Assembly: GCA_021325235.1 (NCBI GenBank) | Contig: JAJPHN010000011.1 | Coordinates: 62,001-126,000, forward strand | Direction: 5' to 3' | DNA length: 64,000 bases | Source of the DNA: Terriglobia bacterium | Lineage (GTDB): Bacteria > Acidobacteriota > Terriglobia > Bryobacterales > Bryobacteraceae | In this document: positions 8,985 through 17,514 of the stretch, in pieces | Position numbering within the stretch: the first letter of the stretch is position 1 | Layout of the letters: each line of letters begins with the position of its first letter | The notes under the pieces: model-generated | The model's database searches: none | What the model was told of the DNA's origin: nothing | Seen by the model: only the letters and a program-made list of their open reading frames with translations | Made by a program: the position numbers and the translations under genes

Positions 8985-11075
8985 ATGTCAGTCAAGCAAG
9001 TTGCAAGGGACATCGTTCATTGCGCGCGCGCCGGACTTGTTTCGCTTGCGATGTTTCAACTCGCAGTGGGACAGGGCTGGGCGATGCCCCAATCCTCCGC
9101 CGCCATCGGCAGAAACGCTAGCCGCGACGGGGATACGGAAACACCGATCAAGCATGTGATCGTGATTATCGGTGAAAATCGCAGTTTCGATCATGTATTT
9201 GCGACCTACGTACCGAAGGACGGAGAGAGAGTGTGGAACCTGCTCTCGGAAGGTATTGTGACCGCCGACGGCAAGCCGGGAAGGAATTTTGAAAAGGCAG
9301 CGCAAAAGGCAGCGGCCGACGAGACCCCCGATTCGTTTCTGCTGAATCCTCCCAAGGCCAACTTTCCGAACAATGTTCTGCCTGCTCCGCTGGTGGGCGG
9401 ACCAAAAGATTCTTATGTGAAGGACGACAGCCTTACGCTGGCGGAAGAATCGGAAAACGGACTGCCGAAAGATTACTACCAATATCTCGTTTCCGGCGGA
9501 ACCGGCCAGACATCCAAGACTCCCGATCAGCGCATCGCGGATGTCAATGCCCTGCCTCCTGGTCCGTTCCAGCTGACTAACGGGTCCACGTTCACTTATA
9601 ACTCCTACGCAGCAAGTCCGGTCCATCGCTTCTATCAGATGTGGCAGCAACTCGATTGCAGCGCGGACCGTTCCAGCGCTGAAAATCCGTCGGGCTGCGG
9701 CGCGCATTTGTTCCCCTGGGTCGAAGTAACCGTAGGTGCCGGAACCAACGGTCTGCCGCAACCGGCTAATTTCAGCACCGAGTATTCTCCCGATGCCAAC
9801 ACGACCGGCGAAGGATCGACGGCCATGGGTTTTTATAACGTGCAGAAAGGCGACGCACCGTACTTCAAACATCTGGCGGATCATTACGCGATGAGCGATA
9901 ACTTCCATCAGTCTGTGCAGGGCGGTACGGGCGCCAACCACATTATGCTCGGACACGGCGATGCTATCTGGTTCAGCGACGGCAAAGGCAATCCGCAGCG
10001 GCCTCCGGAGGGGGTGACGGTTGCAGCAGGAACACCGAATGCCGGCGTCGTGCACCAGATCGAAAATCCGAATCCTCGCCCGGGGACGAACAACTGGTAT
10101 CTCGAGGATGGTTACGGCGGCGGTTCGGCGGGATCGCCATCTTACGGTGGCGGTTCGTACTCGGCTTGTGCCGATAACTCGCAGCCGGGAGTTCAGCCAA
10201 TTCTCAGTTACTTGGCGTCCTTACCGCGGCCGGTCAACCCGAGGTGTGAACCCGGACATTATTATCTGCTCAATAACTACAATCCGGGCTATTTCGGAAA
10301 CGGCAATAACGCGTACACAGACAAAAATCCGAATAATACCGTGTTCACGATTCCACCTTCATCGGTACGCAGCATTGGCGACACCTTACTTGATGCGAAG
10401 ATCTCCTGGAAGTACTACGGCGATCAGTGGGATAACTACGTGCCGGATCCTTATCAGCTGAATTACGGCGCAATCGGAGCAAAAACGGACGAGTACTGCA
10501 ATATCTGCAATCCCTTCCAATACGACACTTCGATCATGACCAACCAGGCTATTCGTACAGCTCACATCCAGGACACCAAGAACCTGTACGCAGATATCCA
10601 GAAAGGAACCCTGCCGGCTATTTCGTTCGTAAAACCGAGCGGCTTAGTCGATGGCCATCCCGCGTCTTCGAAGCTGAACCTATTTGAGGGATTCGCCAAG
10701 AAGATTGTCGATGAAGTTAGAGCGAATCCTTCGCTCTGGAAGAATACGGCTATCTTCATCACTTTCGACGAAGGCGGTGGTTACTACGACTCCGGTTACG
10801 TTCAGCCGCTCGACTTTTTCGGCGACGGCACACGCATTCCAATGATTGTAGTTTCTCCGTACACCAAACCCGGACATATTGCGCATGATTATTCAGATCA
10901 CGTCTCGGTCCTGAAATTTATCGAGAGGAACTGGTATCTGCCGCCGGTAACCGAGCGCAGCCGCGATAACTTCCCGAACCCGATTCCCGAATTCGATAAT
11001 CCCTATGCACCGGTAAACAGTCCGGCCATCAGCGATCTGTTCGAACTATTCGACTGGAATCAGTTCCACGACTAG
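8985..11075 (+). CDS. Secreted phosphoesterase (phospholipase C / AcpA acid phosphatase superfamily)
   Basis: A 696-aa exported protein of the PF04185 phosphoesterase family (alkaline-phosphatase-like fold). Signatures are KHVIVIIGENRSFDHVF near the N-terminus with the first metal/nucleophile region, DNFHQSVQGGTGANH with GHGDAIWF, and the C-terminal metal-binding FDEGGGYYD, IPMIVVSPYTKPG and DYSDHVSVLKFIERNW. Family members hydrolyse phosphatidylcholine-type phospholipids or phosphomonoesters in the periplasm or outside. The N-terminus reads as a signal peptide (ARAGLVSLAMFQLAVGQGWA). I chose ATG 8985 because AAGGGG lies just upstream at 8976-8981; a GTG at 8943 is possible but less likely. 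Cys and Gly-rich loops in the middle (about 385-420) are unusual and may be surface loops. It is followed by a terminator-like hairpin. Confidence 0.9.
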   Translation: MSVKQVARDIVHCARAGLVSLAMFQLAVGQGWAMPQSSAAIGRNASRDGDTETPIKHVIVIIGENRSFDHVFATYVPKDGERVWNLLSEGIVTADGKPGRNFEKAAQKAAADETPDSFLLNPPKANFPNNVLPAPLVGGPKDSYVKDDSLTLAEESENGLPKDYYQYLVSGGTGQTSKTPDQRIADVNALPPGPFQLTNGSTFTYNSYAASPVHRFYQMWQQLDCSADRSSAENPSGCGAHLFPWVEVTVGAGTNGLPQPANFSTEYSPDANTTGEGSTAMGFYNVQKGDAPYFKHLADHYAMSDNFHQSVQGGTGANHIMLGHGDAIWFSDGKGNPQRPPEGVTVAAGTPNAGVVHQIENPNPRPGTNNWYLEDGYGGGSAGSPSYGGGSYSACADNSQPGVQPILSYLASLPRPVNPRCEPGHYYLLNNYNPGYFGNGNNAYTDKNPNNTVFTIPPSSVRSIGDTLLDAKISWKYYGDQWDNYVPDPYQLNYGAIGAKTDEYCNICNPFQYDTSIMTNQAIRTAHIQDTKNLYADIQKGTLPAISFVKPSGLVDGHPASSKLNLFEGFAKKIVDEVRANPSLWKNTAIFITFDEGGGYYDSGYVQPLDFFGDGTRIPMIVVSPYTKPGHIAHDYSDHVSVLKFIERNWYLPPVTERSRDNFPNPIPEFDNPYAPVNSPAISDLFELFDWNQFHD

Positions 11076-11102
11076 CGAATAACACTTCTCGCGCACAACT
11101 CA

Positions 11103-11139
11103 GGGCCGGATCGCCGAGGCGGTTCGGCCCATTTCTTTA
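11103..11139 (+). terminator. Intrinsic-terminator-like hairpin after the phosphoesterase gene
   Basis: GGGCCG (11103-11108) pairs with CGGCCC (11125-11130), with an inner ATCGCC/GGCGGT stem around a GA loop, followed by the T-rich ATTTCTTTA. It lies 27 bp beyond the phosphoesterase stop codon. Confidence 0.6.
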
Positions 11140-11228
11140 TTGAGGCGAGATCACATGGATTGTGGGCTGCTCTTAGTAGTAAACCTTTACGACAGACCTA
11201 TTCTGCTCCGGATTTGCCCAGCCCGAAG

Positions 11229-12683
11229 CTATCTCCCGAAATCGATAAAGCCCTGCGCGGGCTCCGTCCGCAGCAGTGTCACTTCGACCTGATCGCCGAC
11301 ATCGAGTCCTTGCTCGCCCCGCATCAGGCGCCCTTCAATCGGCGGATTCTGCACACGCACGAATACGCCTTTCGGAGTCACGCCCGTAACGACCGCCTCA
11401 AATTTCTGCCCCACTCGATTTGCAAATGCCACGGCCGCGGCGCGCTTGGCCATCGTGCGCTCCACTTTGCGAGCAGCGTCTTCCTTCAGCGTGCAATTGC
11501 GGGCGATTGAGGTTAGTTCGTCGTCCGTGTAAGGCGTCGATTCTTTCGCCAGCACCGCTTTCATTAGTCTCTGCGTGACCAGGTCGGCAAAACGGCGATT
11601 GGGAGCAGTGGCGTGAGTGTAGTCGTTTGCCGCGAGTCCGAAATGTCCCTGGCTGGGATCACCCGGCCGCAGCACGACGTACTCGCCCGGACCCATCAGT
11701 TTCAGAATCGACAGCGAGAGGTCGGGATAATGCACCGGGTCTTTCTGCTTCTGGGCAGAGAGAAACGCTCCCAGCGCGGCTGAGTCGGGTTGCGGCGGCA
11801 GCTGCGTCCCGAGTGCTGCTGCGATTTCAACCATGCGCGGCCAGCGTTCCGGCGACTTCACCACTCGCCGAATGCTCGAAACCCCGGCATTCGCCAGCGT
11901 GCGAGCCATCGCTTCGTTGGCGGCGATCATGAAGTCCTCGATCAGGTCAGCGGCAGCGTTTTTCGCCCGGGCAGCGATGTTTTGAACCTGGCCATCCAGC
12001 AGTACGGCTTCCGCTTCAATCCGATCGAAGACCAGCGCTCCCAGGCGCGCGCGATTCTGGCGCAGCCGCTTCGCCGCTGCATTCTGCAGCTCGAGCTGTG
12101 AGATCAGTCCCTGGTTGCTGACCAGGTTGGCAGGCAGTGTACCGCCGTTTCCAAGCCAGAGCCCAATCGTCTCATACGTCAATTGAAAGTGATTGCGCAC
12201 CAGCGCCCGGTAGATGGAGAATGCGCCAAGCGTGCCGTCCTCCTTCACCAGGAACTCGATCACCAGGGCAGCGCGATCGCTATTCGGCGAGAGCGAAGTA
12301 AGGTCGGTAGAAAGTTCCAGCGGCAACATCGGAAATGTTCGCACCGCAGTGTAGACGGAAGTCGTTTCGGAGGCCGCGTGATCGTCGATTGCCGATCCCT
12401 TGGGAACACCGCTGTCCACATCCGCGATGCCAATCAGCACGCGAATACCCTCTGGCTTCTGCTCGGCAAACTCGATCTGATCGAGGTCACGTGACGAGTC
12501 GTTGTCGATCGACGACCAGAGCAGGCCGCGCAGATCGCGAAGATCCGGCTCGGCCGCAGGCCGCGAGCGTGCCTCAAGTGCTTTTACTTCTTGCTGAACG
12601 GCGCTCGAAAAATCGGGAGAGAACCCTTCGCGCAGCATCTCCTCATGAGCGCTTGCGGCAAGATCGAAACGGACCGGATTCAT
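11229..12683 (-). CDS. RNB-domain exoribonuclease (RNase II/R family, short form)
   Basis: This 484-aa protein has the RNB catalytic core: the acidic motif SIDNDSSRDLDQIE near residues 53-66 and the later YTHATAPNRRFADLVTQR block. The core degrades single-stranded RNA 3' to 5' with Mg2+. The C-terminus has an S1-like OB segment (FEAVVTGVTPKGVFVRV). It lacks the N-terminal cold-shock domains seen in full RNase R (about 800 aa) and RNase II (about 640 aa), so it belongs to the compact RNB proteins common in several phyla. The catalytic motif departs slightly from the usual DxxxxDxDD order (DNDSSRDLD), which should be compared with homologues. It is convergent with the phosphoesterase gene and 42 bp downstream of the cytosine deaminase stop on the same strand. 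Confidence 0.87.
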   Translation of the reverse strand: MNPVRFDLAASAHEEMLREGFSPDFSSAVQQEVKALEARSRPAAEPDLRDLRGLLWSSIDNDSSRDLDQIEFAEQKPEGIRVLIGIADVDSGVPKGSAIDDHAASETTSVYTAVRTFPMLPLELSTDLTSLSPNSDRAALVIEFLVKEDGTLGAFSIYRALVRNHFQLTYETIGLWLGNGGTLPANLVSNQGLISQLELQNAAAKRLRQNRARLGALVFDRIEAEAVLLDGQVQNIAARAKNAAADLIEDFMIAANEAMARTLANAGVSSIRRVVKSPERWPRMVEIAAALGTQLPPQPDSAALGAFLSAQKQKDPVHYPDLSLSILKLMGPGEYVVLRPGDPSQGHFGLAANDYTHATAPNRRFADLVTQRLMKAVLAKESTPYTDDELTSIARNCTLKEDAARKVERTMAKRAAAVAFANRVGQKFEAVVTGVTPKGVFVRVQNPPIEGRLMRGEQGLDVGDQVEVTLLRTEPAQGFIDFGR

Positions 12684-12725
12684 TCTCGCGCAAGGCTAGC
12701 ACAGAAGAATGTCAGGCTTCCGCAT

Positions 12726-13169
12726 TCAGACACCAATATCTTCGTTCCAAAGCTGCGGATGCGCGGCAACGAATCGCCGCATCAGTTCCACGCATTGCGG
12801 ACTCTGCACGATTTCGAGCCGCACGCCGGCGCTTTCGAGCAACTCTTCTTCGCCCTTGAATGTGAGGTTCTCGCCAATGACAACTTTCGGTATGCGGTAC
12901 AGCAAAATCGCTCCACTGCACATGGCGCAGGGAGAGAGCGTTGTGTAGAGGACGCTCTCGCGGTAGACGGACACAGGCTGACGCCCGGCATTTTCCAGGC
13001 AATCCATCTCGCCATGCAGAATCGGACTGCCCTTCTGTACACGCCTGTTGCGGCCCCGCCCGAGAATTCGGCCCTGGTACGTCAGCACGGAGCCAATCGG
13101 GATGCCTCCCTCGGCTAAACCCAGCCGCGCTTCCTCAATTGCCGCTTCCAGGAACGGATCTTCGACCAT
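12726..13169 (-). CDS. Cytosine deaminase of the fungal (Fcy1) type, CDA fold
   Basis: A 147-aa zinc deaminase. The ligands are in HGEMDCLENAGR (His with catalytic Glu) and SPCAMCSGA (two Cys). Beyond the generic motif, the blocks VLYTTLSPCAMCSGA, YRIPKVVIGEN and the C-terminal WNEDIG follow yeast cytosine deaminase very closely, from which I infer cytosine-to-uracil deamination in pyrimidine salvage rather than tRNA or guanine deamination. The start is ATG 13169 (MVEDPFLEAAIEEA); earlier in-frame starts would run into the divergent ThDP gene. This is distinct from the tadA gene at 39563. No cytosine permease is adjacent. Confidence 0.85.
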   Translation of the reverse strand: MVEDPFLEAAIEEARLGLAEGGIPIGSVLTYQGRILGRGRNRRVQKGSPILHGEMDCLENAGRQPVSVYRESVLYTTLSPCAMCSGAILLYRIPKVVIGENLTFKGEEELLESAGVRLEIVQSPQCVELMRRFVAAHPQLWNEDIGV

Positions 13170-13254
13170 TGCCAGTCCCAAAATACCAACCGGCCCGCAC
13201 GAAATTTGTCCAAAAATTCGCCCGATTCCAATCACACAGACAGAAGGATCAAAT

Positions 13255-15006
13255 ATGGCGAAAACGGTAGGCGAAAGACTGATCGAACGGCTTTCTGAGT
13301 GGGGCGTGGATACAATATTCGGGTTCCCCGGCGACGGCGTGAATGGCATCTTTGAAGGCCTCCGCCTGAATCAGAAGAAAGTGCGATTCGTACAGGTCCG
13401 GCACGAGGAGGCGGCTGCATTCGCCGCCTGCGGATATGCCAAGTACACGGGACGGCTCGGCGTCTGCATTGCGACTTCAGGGCCGGGCGGAATCCATCTT
13501 CTTAATGGACTTTACGATGCCAAGTGCGACGGCCAGCCGGTGCTCGCGATCACCGGCCACACCTTCCATGACCTGATTGGAACGCACTATCAGCAGGACG
13601 TCGATCTCGACAAGCTTTATATCGACGTTTCCGTCTATAACCAGCGCGTCATGGGGCCGGCCCATCTGGTCAACGTACTCGACGAGGCGGTGAAGACGGC
13701 GCTCTCCCGGCGCGGCGTAGCACACATCACCGTACCCAAAGACATTCAGGACCTCAAAGTCTCCGAGAATGAGCGCTCCTCGGCCAACATCAGGAATCAT
13801 ACGGGCGGCTATTTCGCGCCGGTGTATCCGGCGGCGACGAAGCAGGAGCTGGAGGACGCTGCTGAAATCCTGAACAAAGGGAAGAACATCGTAATTCTGG
13901 CCGGCCGCGGCTGTCTGGGTGCGCGATCCGAGTTGCTCGAGATCTCCGAAAGGCTTGGAGCGCCGATCGTGAAACCGCTGCTCGGCAAAGCGGTTGTTCC
14001 CGATCGCGACCCGCATTGTTTGGGCGGTATCGGACTGCTCGGTACAGCGCCTTCGCAAGACGCTCTCGAGGAGTGCGACACGATTCTCCTTGCAGGCACC
14101 AGCTTCCCGTACATGGAATTTCTGCCCAAACCCGGACAGGCGAAGTGCGTGCAGATCGATGTCGATCCGGCCCGCATCGGCCTGCGTTATCCCGTCGATG
14201 TCGGAATTGCTTCGGACGCTAAATCAACGCTTGCCGCTCTGATCCCGTTGCTCAAAAAGAAAAGTCACGATTTCCTGAAGAAGTCGCAGCGGCGCATGGA
14301 GAGCTGGAACAAGCTTATGGAAGAGCGCGGCACTCGTTCGGACATGCCGCTCAAACCGCAGGTGGTTACCCACACTCTCAATAAGCTGCTGAACAACGAC
14401 GCCATCGTTTCGTCCGACAGCGGGACCATCGCGACCTGGTCCGCCCGCTACATCGATATCCGCGGCGATATGCAGTTTTCTCTCTCGGGCTCGCTGGCCA
14501 CCATGGCGAACGGATTACCGTACAGCATCGGCGCAGCGATTGCATACCCCGGGCGTCAGGTGGTCTGTATCGTCGGCGACGGTGGCGTTTCCATGTTGAT
14601 GGCGGAGCTCGCCACACTCGCCAAATACCGGCTGAATGTGAAAGTGATCGTAGTCAACAACAGCACGCTCGGACAGATCAAGTGGGAGCAGATGGTGATC
14701 AACGCCAACCCCGAATTCGGCGTGGATCTGGAGCCGATCGATTTTGCGGGGGTCGCCAAAAGCTGCGGAATCATGGGCTATACGCTCCGGCATCCCGGGC
14801 AGGCGGAGACAGTACTGCGCGATGCGCTCGCGCATCCGGGGCCGGCGCTCGTGGACGCTATCGTCGATCCACAGGAACCGCCCATGCCCGGCAAGATCAA
14901 AACCGAGCAGGCCATCCATTTCGCCGAAGCGCTGCTTAAGGGCGACAAGGACGCCGGCAAGATCATCAAGACCATCGCCGAAGATAAGGTTCGCGAAGTC
15001 GTTTAG
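13255..15006 (+). CDS. Thiamine-diphosphate enzyme, pyruvate oxidase/PoxB-like
   Basis: A 583-aa ThDP-dependent enzyme. The N-terminal Pyr domain has GFPGDGVNGIFEGL and the ThDP-activating Glu in VRHEEAAAFAA. The central domain is the transhydrogenase-like fold, and the C-terminal PP domain has GDGGVSMLMAEL followed by VKVIVVNN, the GDG...NN cofactor motif. The FGFPGDGVNG start and overall order are closest to PoxB-like (ubiquinone-dependent pyruvate dehydrogenase) proteins rather than acetolactate synthase large subunits; no ilvN or acetate kinase gene lies nearby. It probably decarboxylates pyruvate or a related 2-oxo acid at the membrane face. ATG 13255 has AGAAGGA 6-12 bases upstream, confirming the start. 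It is divergent from the cytosine deaminase, with 85 bp between them. Confidence 0.87.
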   Translation: MAKTVGERLIERLSEWGVDTIFGFPGDGVNGIFEGLRLNQKKVRFVQVRHEEAAAFAACGYAKYTGRLGVCIATSGPGGIHLLNGLYDAKCDGQPVLAITGHTFHDLIGTHYQQDVDLDKLYIDVSVYNQRVMGPAHLVNVLDEAVKTALSRRGVAHITVPKDIQDLKVSENERSSANIRNHTGGYFAPVYPAATKQELEDAAEILNKGKNIVILAGRGCLGARSELLEISERLGAPIVKPLLGKAVVPDRDPHCLGGIGLLGTAPSQDALEECDTILLAGTSFPYMEFLPKPGQAKCVQIDVDPARIGLRYPVDVGIASDAKSTLAALIPLLKKKSHDFLKKSQRRMESWNKLMEERGTRSDMPLKPQVVTHTLNKLLNNDAIVSSDSGTIATWSARYIDIRGDMQFSLSGSLATMANGLPYSIGAAIAYPGRQVVCIVGDGGVSMLMAELATLAKYRLNVKVIVVNNSTLGQIKWEQMVINANPEFGVDLEPIDFAGVAKSCGIMGYTLRHPGQAETVLRDALAHPGPALVDAIVDPQEPPMPGKIKTEQAIHFAEALLKGDKDAGKIIKTIAEDKVREVV

Positions 15007-15034
15007 CGGGCATAGCGCCTCGAGCTCGTTTCTT

Positions 15035-15056
15035 GCGGGTCCGATTTCGGACCCGC
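15035..15056 (+). terminator. Strong hairpin after the ThDP enzyme gene
   Basis: GCGGGTCCG and CGGACCCGC form a perfect 9-bp stem with an ATTT loop, 28 bp after the stop codon and 15 bp before the tRNA. There is no U-tract, so it could stop transcription Rho-dependently or act as a processing structure. Confidence 0.45.
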
Positions 15057-15071
15057 TACACTAGAAGCATT

Positions 15072-15149
15072 CGGGGCGTGGCTCAGCCTGGCTAGAGCGC
15101 CTGGTTCGGGACCAGGAGGTCGGTGGTTCGAATCCACTCGCCCCGACCA
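15072..15149 (+). tRNA. tRNA-Pro (anticodon CGG), CCA encoded
   Basis: The acceptor stem CGGGGCG pairs with CGCCCCG, followed by discriminator A and encoded CCA (15147-15149). The D arm is GCTC/GAGC. The anticodon arm CCTGG-TTCGGGA-CCAGG places CGG at 15107-15109, decoding CCG. The variable loop is AGGTC, and the T arm GGTGG-TTCGAAT-CCACT has a terminal G-U pair. No integrase is adjacent, so there is no sign that it serves as an attachment site here. Confidence 0.97.
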
Positions 15150-15205
15150 TTCCTCCTCGTCACACTTAGCACCCACAGACATCAGACTCCGATTGGCCGT
15201 GCGCT

Positions 15206-16465
15206 CTACTCGGAAAGCGCGGTATCCGATGGACCGGAGCGCAAAATCAGCTGGCGCGCGAATTGGCGAAATTTGCGCAGCCCATACCTACGGAGTAGCC
15301 GGTAGGGCCTGGCAAACCAATAAACCGGCTGCGGCAGTTTCCGATCGAAGTACGAGAAATCATTCCTGTTCGGCTTGAGCAGTCGCGTCAGAAATCTGAC
15401 GTGCATCCAGATCCGTTCGAATGCGCCATCGCGGATTTGCACCTGCAGCCATTCAAAGTGAATCCGTTGCGGTGCCGCTTGCCACCATCCCGGAGCGAAT
15501 TGCAAAGGGTACAGTTTCTCGATCCGGCCCGCAATGCGGACCACACTCGGATTGTCTGCGATTGCGCGGGACACGCGCTTCGGCAGCTCGATTCCAAAAA
15601 CCCTGCTCACAAGCGCCAGCGGTAGCAGAACCAGGCGCATGCGAGACACACAGGCTGCGCGGCGGAGCAGACGTTCCCAATCAGCATCGGGAAAGACCAT
15701 CAAAAACGCCGCGATATCGCAGAGCCATTTCAACGATTCCCAGTTGTGCCGGAAACCGTGGATCGCCAGGAGAAAAAACATCTCTTCGGGCCTGGGCAGC
15801 GCTGCTTGCTCGTCCATCCGCACCGTGTCTTCGACTTTCCAGAGCTGCAGATCCGATAGCCGGCGGTCTCGCCACGCTTCACACGCGGACCAGTGAAGCT
15901 CCAGACGGATCTTCGTTTGCGTGTGGACGTAAGTAACGTCCTTGGCCCCTTTCGGGGGCTGTGCATCCGCCTCGGAGCGCACATACCCGCGCTCAGCCGC
16001 AATGCGGGACGCCTTCGGCAGATCCGGAAGCGAAATGAAAAGGTCCAGGTCCGTCATTTGCCGGCAAGCCACGCTTCCATAGAGAAGCTTCGCCCAAACC
16101 GGACCCTTGAAGGGCACCACCTGTATGCCCTCGTTCTTGAAACGTGTCAGCAGCCCAGTCAGCTCGGAATCGAGTGCCAGATTGTGAGCGATGGCACCGC
16201 GGCAGTAACTCTCAAACCACCATCTGACCGGCTCCGGCACACCCGTTGCATTCCGCAATCCGGCATTGAGCAGCAGCACGACTTCGTGCCGGCTAGCCAG
16301 GTCAAGCAGCCTGCCCCAATCGATCGCGCCCGGGAGTTCCAGTACGCCGGAGTCACCAACCAACGCACGTTTCAGCAACGATAGCAGCAACTCGTACTCG
16401 CCACCCGGTTTCTCGCACGTTTTTTCGATGTGAGCCGCCCGTGGCTCGAACGTTGCGGTTGCCAT
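15206..16465 (-). CDS. Nucleotidyltransferase-fold protein (NTP_transf_5, PF14907 type)
   Basis: This 419-aa protein has the minimal nucleotidyltransferase signature of the NTP_transf_5 group: VVPFKGPVWAKLLYG (K120-G121), then R135 and DLDLFI (D139, D141) as likely metal-binding acids, and a later RLELHW strand. Family members lie beside PqqD/RRE proteins and HPrK-like kinases in RiPP-like or exopolysaccharide clusters; the transferred group and the acceptor are not known. It is the last gene of the minus-strand operon, 4 bp after the one-TM protein. Its C-terminal third (FWARPYRLLRRYGLRK-like, basic and aromatic) could associate with membrane or nucleic acid. The stop lies 56 bp from the tRNA-Pro gene, which is on the other strand. 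Confidence 0.72.
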   Translation of the reverse strand: MATATFEPRAAHIEKTCEKPGGEYELLLSLLKRALVGDSGVLELPGAIDWGRLLDLASRHEVVLLLNAGLRNATGVPEPVRWWFESYCRGAIAHNLALDSELTGLLTRFKNEGIQVVPFKGPVWAKLLYGSVACRQMTDLDLFISLPDLPKASRIAAERGYVRSEADAQPPKGAKDVTYVHTQTKIRLELHWSACEAWRDRRLSDLQLWKVEDTVRMDEQAALPRPEEMFFLLAIHGFRHNWESLKWLCDIAAFLMVFPDADWERLLRRAACVSRMRLVLLPLALVSRVFGIELPKRVSRAIADNPSVVRIAGRIEKLYPLQFAPGWWQAAPQRIHFEWLQVQIRDGAFERIWMHVRFLTRLLKPNRNDFSYFDRKLPQPVYWFARPYRLLRRYGLRKFRQFARQLILRSGPSDTALSE

Positions 16466-16469
16466 TGTC

Positions 16470-16862
16470 CTATCGGTACGCTCGCTTTTCGAGCGTTGAG
16501 ACGATATTCAGCGGCACGTAGCAGACCGACCCGGCACGATCATTACCGTTGACCAGAACAACCGCAGTATCTTTGATGGGCATCAGCGAAAACTCGGTGT
16601 CCGGGCGCAGCATGACGACCTGTTTCGCAGCCAGCATCTGCTCTGCACCCCGGCGATCGCTTCGCCGCAAGGCGGAGTAGAAGGCATCCGCATCACCGGA
16701 CTGCAACGCGCAGGGCAGCGCAAAATGCAGTCGTATGAGCTGACCTGAATTGGCGGATCCATCGGCCGCCTTGGAGCGCTTCTTGAGAATTCCCCACCCG
16801 ATACCGACCAGCGCCAGGATCATCACGGCAACGGCCGCGATCCCGAACATTTTTCGCGCCAC
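16470..16862 (-). CDS. Small one-TM extracytoplasmic protein of unknown function
   Basis: 130 aa with a basic start, one hydrophobic segment (IAAVAVMILALVGIGWGIL) and a periplasmic part of about 100 aa. The latter contains LHFALPCALQSGDADAFYSA and a repeat-like helical region, then VVMLRPDTEFSLMPIKDTAVV, which reads as beta strands. It has two Cys. I do not recognise the family. It lies 9 bp after the PqqD-domain gene and 4 bp before the nucleotidyltransferase gene, so it is almost certainly part of that operon. The start is GTG 16862, or ATG 16850 (MFGIAAV), which would place the membrane segment nearer the N-terminus; neither has a clear Shine-Dalgarno. Confidence 0.65.
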   Translation of the reverse strand: MARKMFGIAAVAVMILALVGIGWGILKKRSKAADGSANSGQLIRLHFALPCALQSGDADAFYSALRRSDRRGAEQMLAAKQVVMLRPDTEFSLMPIKDTAVVLVNGNDRAGSVCYVPLNIVSTLEKRAYR

Positions 16863-16871
16863 GAAAGCCGG

Positions 16872-17471
16872 TTAGAGTGGCGGCAGACCCAAAGCGTTGA
16901 TTACGCCGTTGAGGTCTGTTTCTTCCGTCGGGTATTGCCCCTTCGCAAAGGCCTGCGTCGCCTGGCCAAGGTCCACCTGGGCGGTCCTGCTGTGATAGAA
17001 CGCCGGATCCAGGTCAGCCTCAACGGTCACTGTTGTCAGGTCGTGAAGAGCCTTCCCCGGAGTGATTTTCGAAACCGCTGAACCCGCCATCGCCGGAGTC
17101 GGTGCCAAGACCGAAACCACGAAGGGAAGCAATCCCGCGGACGCTCCCGCCAGCCCGAAATTGCGCGCGAGTTGCCTCCGCGACACCAACTCGGGATTCA
17201 CTTCGGCCGGCGAAAACTCTTCCAGCAACCCAGCTTCCCCGAGTTGTTTGACCGCCAGCACCACCACCTTTTCATCCGCCGGAATTCCCAGCTCCCGGTT
17301 CAGTAATTCCGACAGTTCCCCAACAGACTTATTCCCGTCCGCATTTTGCCAGACGAGCGCTGCACTTTCATTCAGGCTGTGAGCCCGGTGATTCACCTTA
17401 TCGTACAGAATTTTTTCTTTTTCCAAATTTTCGGAAAAGATCCCATTTCGTCGTGCTACTGGGTTTTTCAT
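16872..17471 (-). CDS. PqqD-family (RRE) protein with internal Tat-like signal and 70-aa exported tail
   Basis: Residues 1-90 form a PqqD-like winged-helix domain: NPVARRNGIFSENLEKEK, ILYDKVNHRAHSLNES, ALVWQNADGNKSVGELSELL. Such domains bind leader peptides of RiPP precursors. Then SRRQLAR at 97-103 and a hydrophobic run (about 105-126) ending in AMA make a Tat-like twin-arginine signal in the middle of the protein, followed by a polar, Gly/Ala/Pro-containing tail of about 70 residues ending LPPL. I chose ATG 17471, where the family domain begins and AGAGG lies about 10 bases upstream; a TTG at 17522, overlapping the kinase stop, would add 17 residues. It is encoded between an HPrK-like kinase and an NTase. 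The tail may be the modified or exported part; this is inference. Confidence 0.72.
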   Translation of the reverse strand: MKNPVARRNGIFSENLEKEKILYDKVNHRAHSLNESAALVWQNADGNKSVGELSELLNRELGIPADEKVVVLAVKQLGEAGLLEEFSPAEVNPELVSRRQLARNFGLAGASAGLLPFVVSVLAPTPAMAGSAVSKITPGKALHDLTTVTVEADLDPAFYHSRTAQVDLGQATQAFAKGQYPTEETDLNGVINALGLPPL

Positions 17472-17514
17472 GAATATTGCCTCTGTTCTGCTCAGAATCG
17501 AAGGATGTTTCGCG

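Noticed and set aside
12726-13169. Second tadA gene
   Set aside because: The C-terminal half follows yeast cytosine deaminase (WNEDIG end), while tadA at 39563 has the tRNA-type order.
15072-15149. Genomic island or prophage attachment at tRNA-Pro
   Set aside because: No integrase gene, direct repeat of the tRNA end or shift in base composition is found next to it.
16872-17471. PqqD as part of PQQ biosynthesis for the dehydrogenase at 4796
   Set aside because: No pqqA, B, C or E is near, and the protein is fused to a Tat-like segment and a tail, unlike the 90-aa PqqD.
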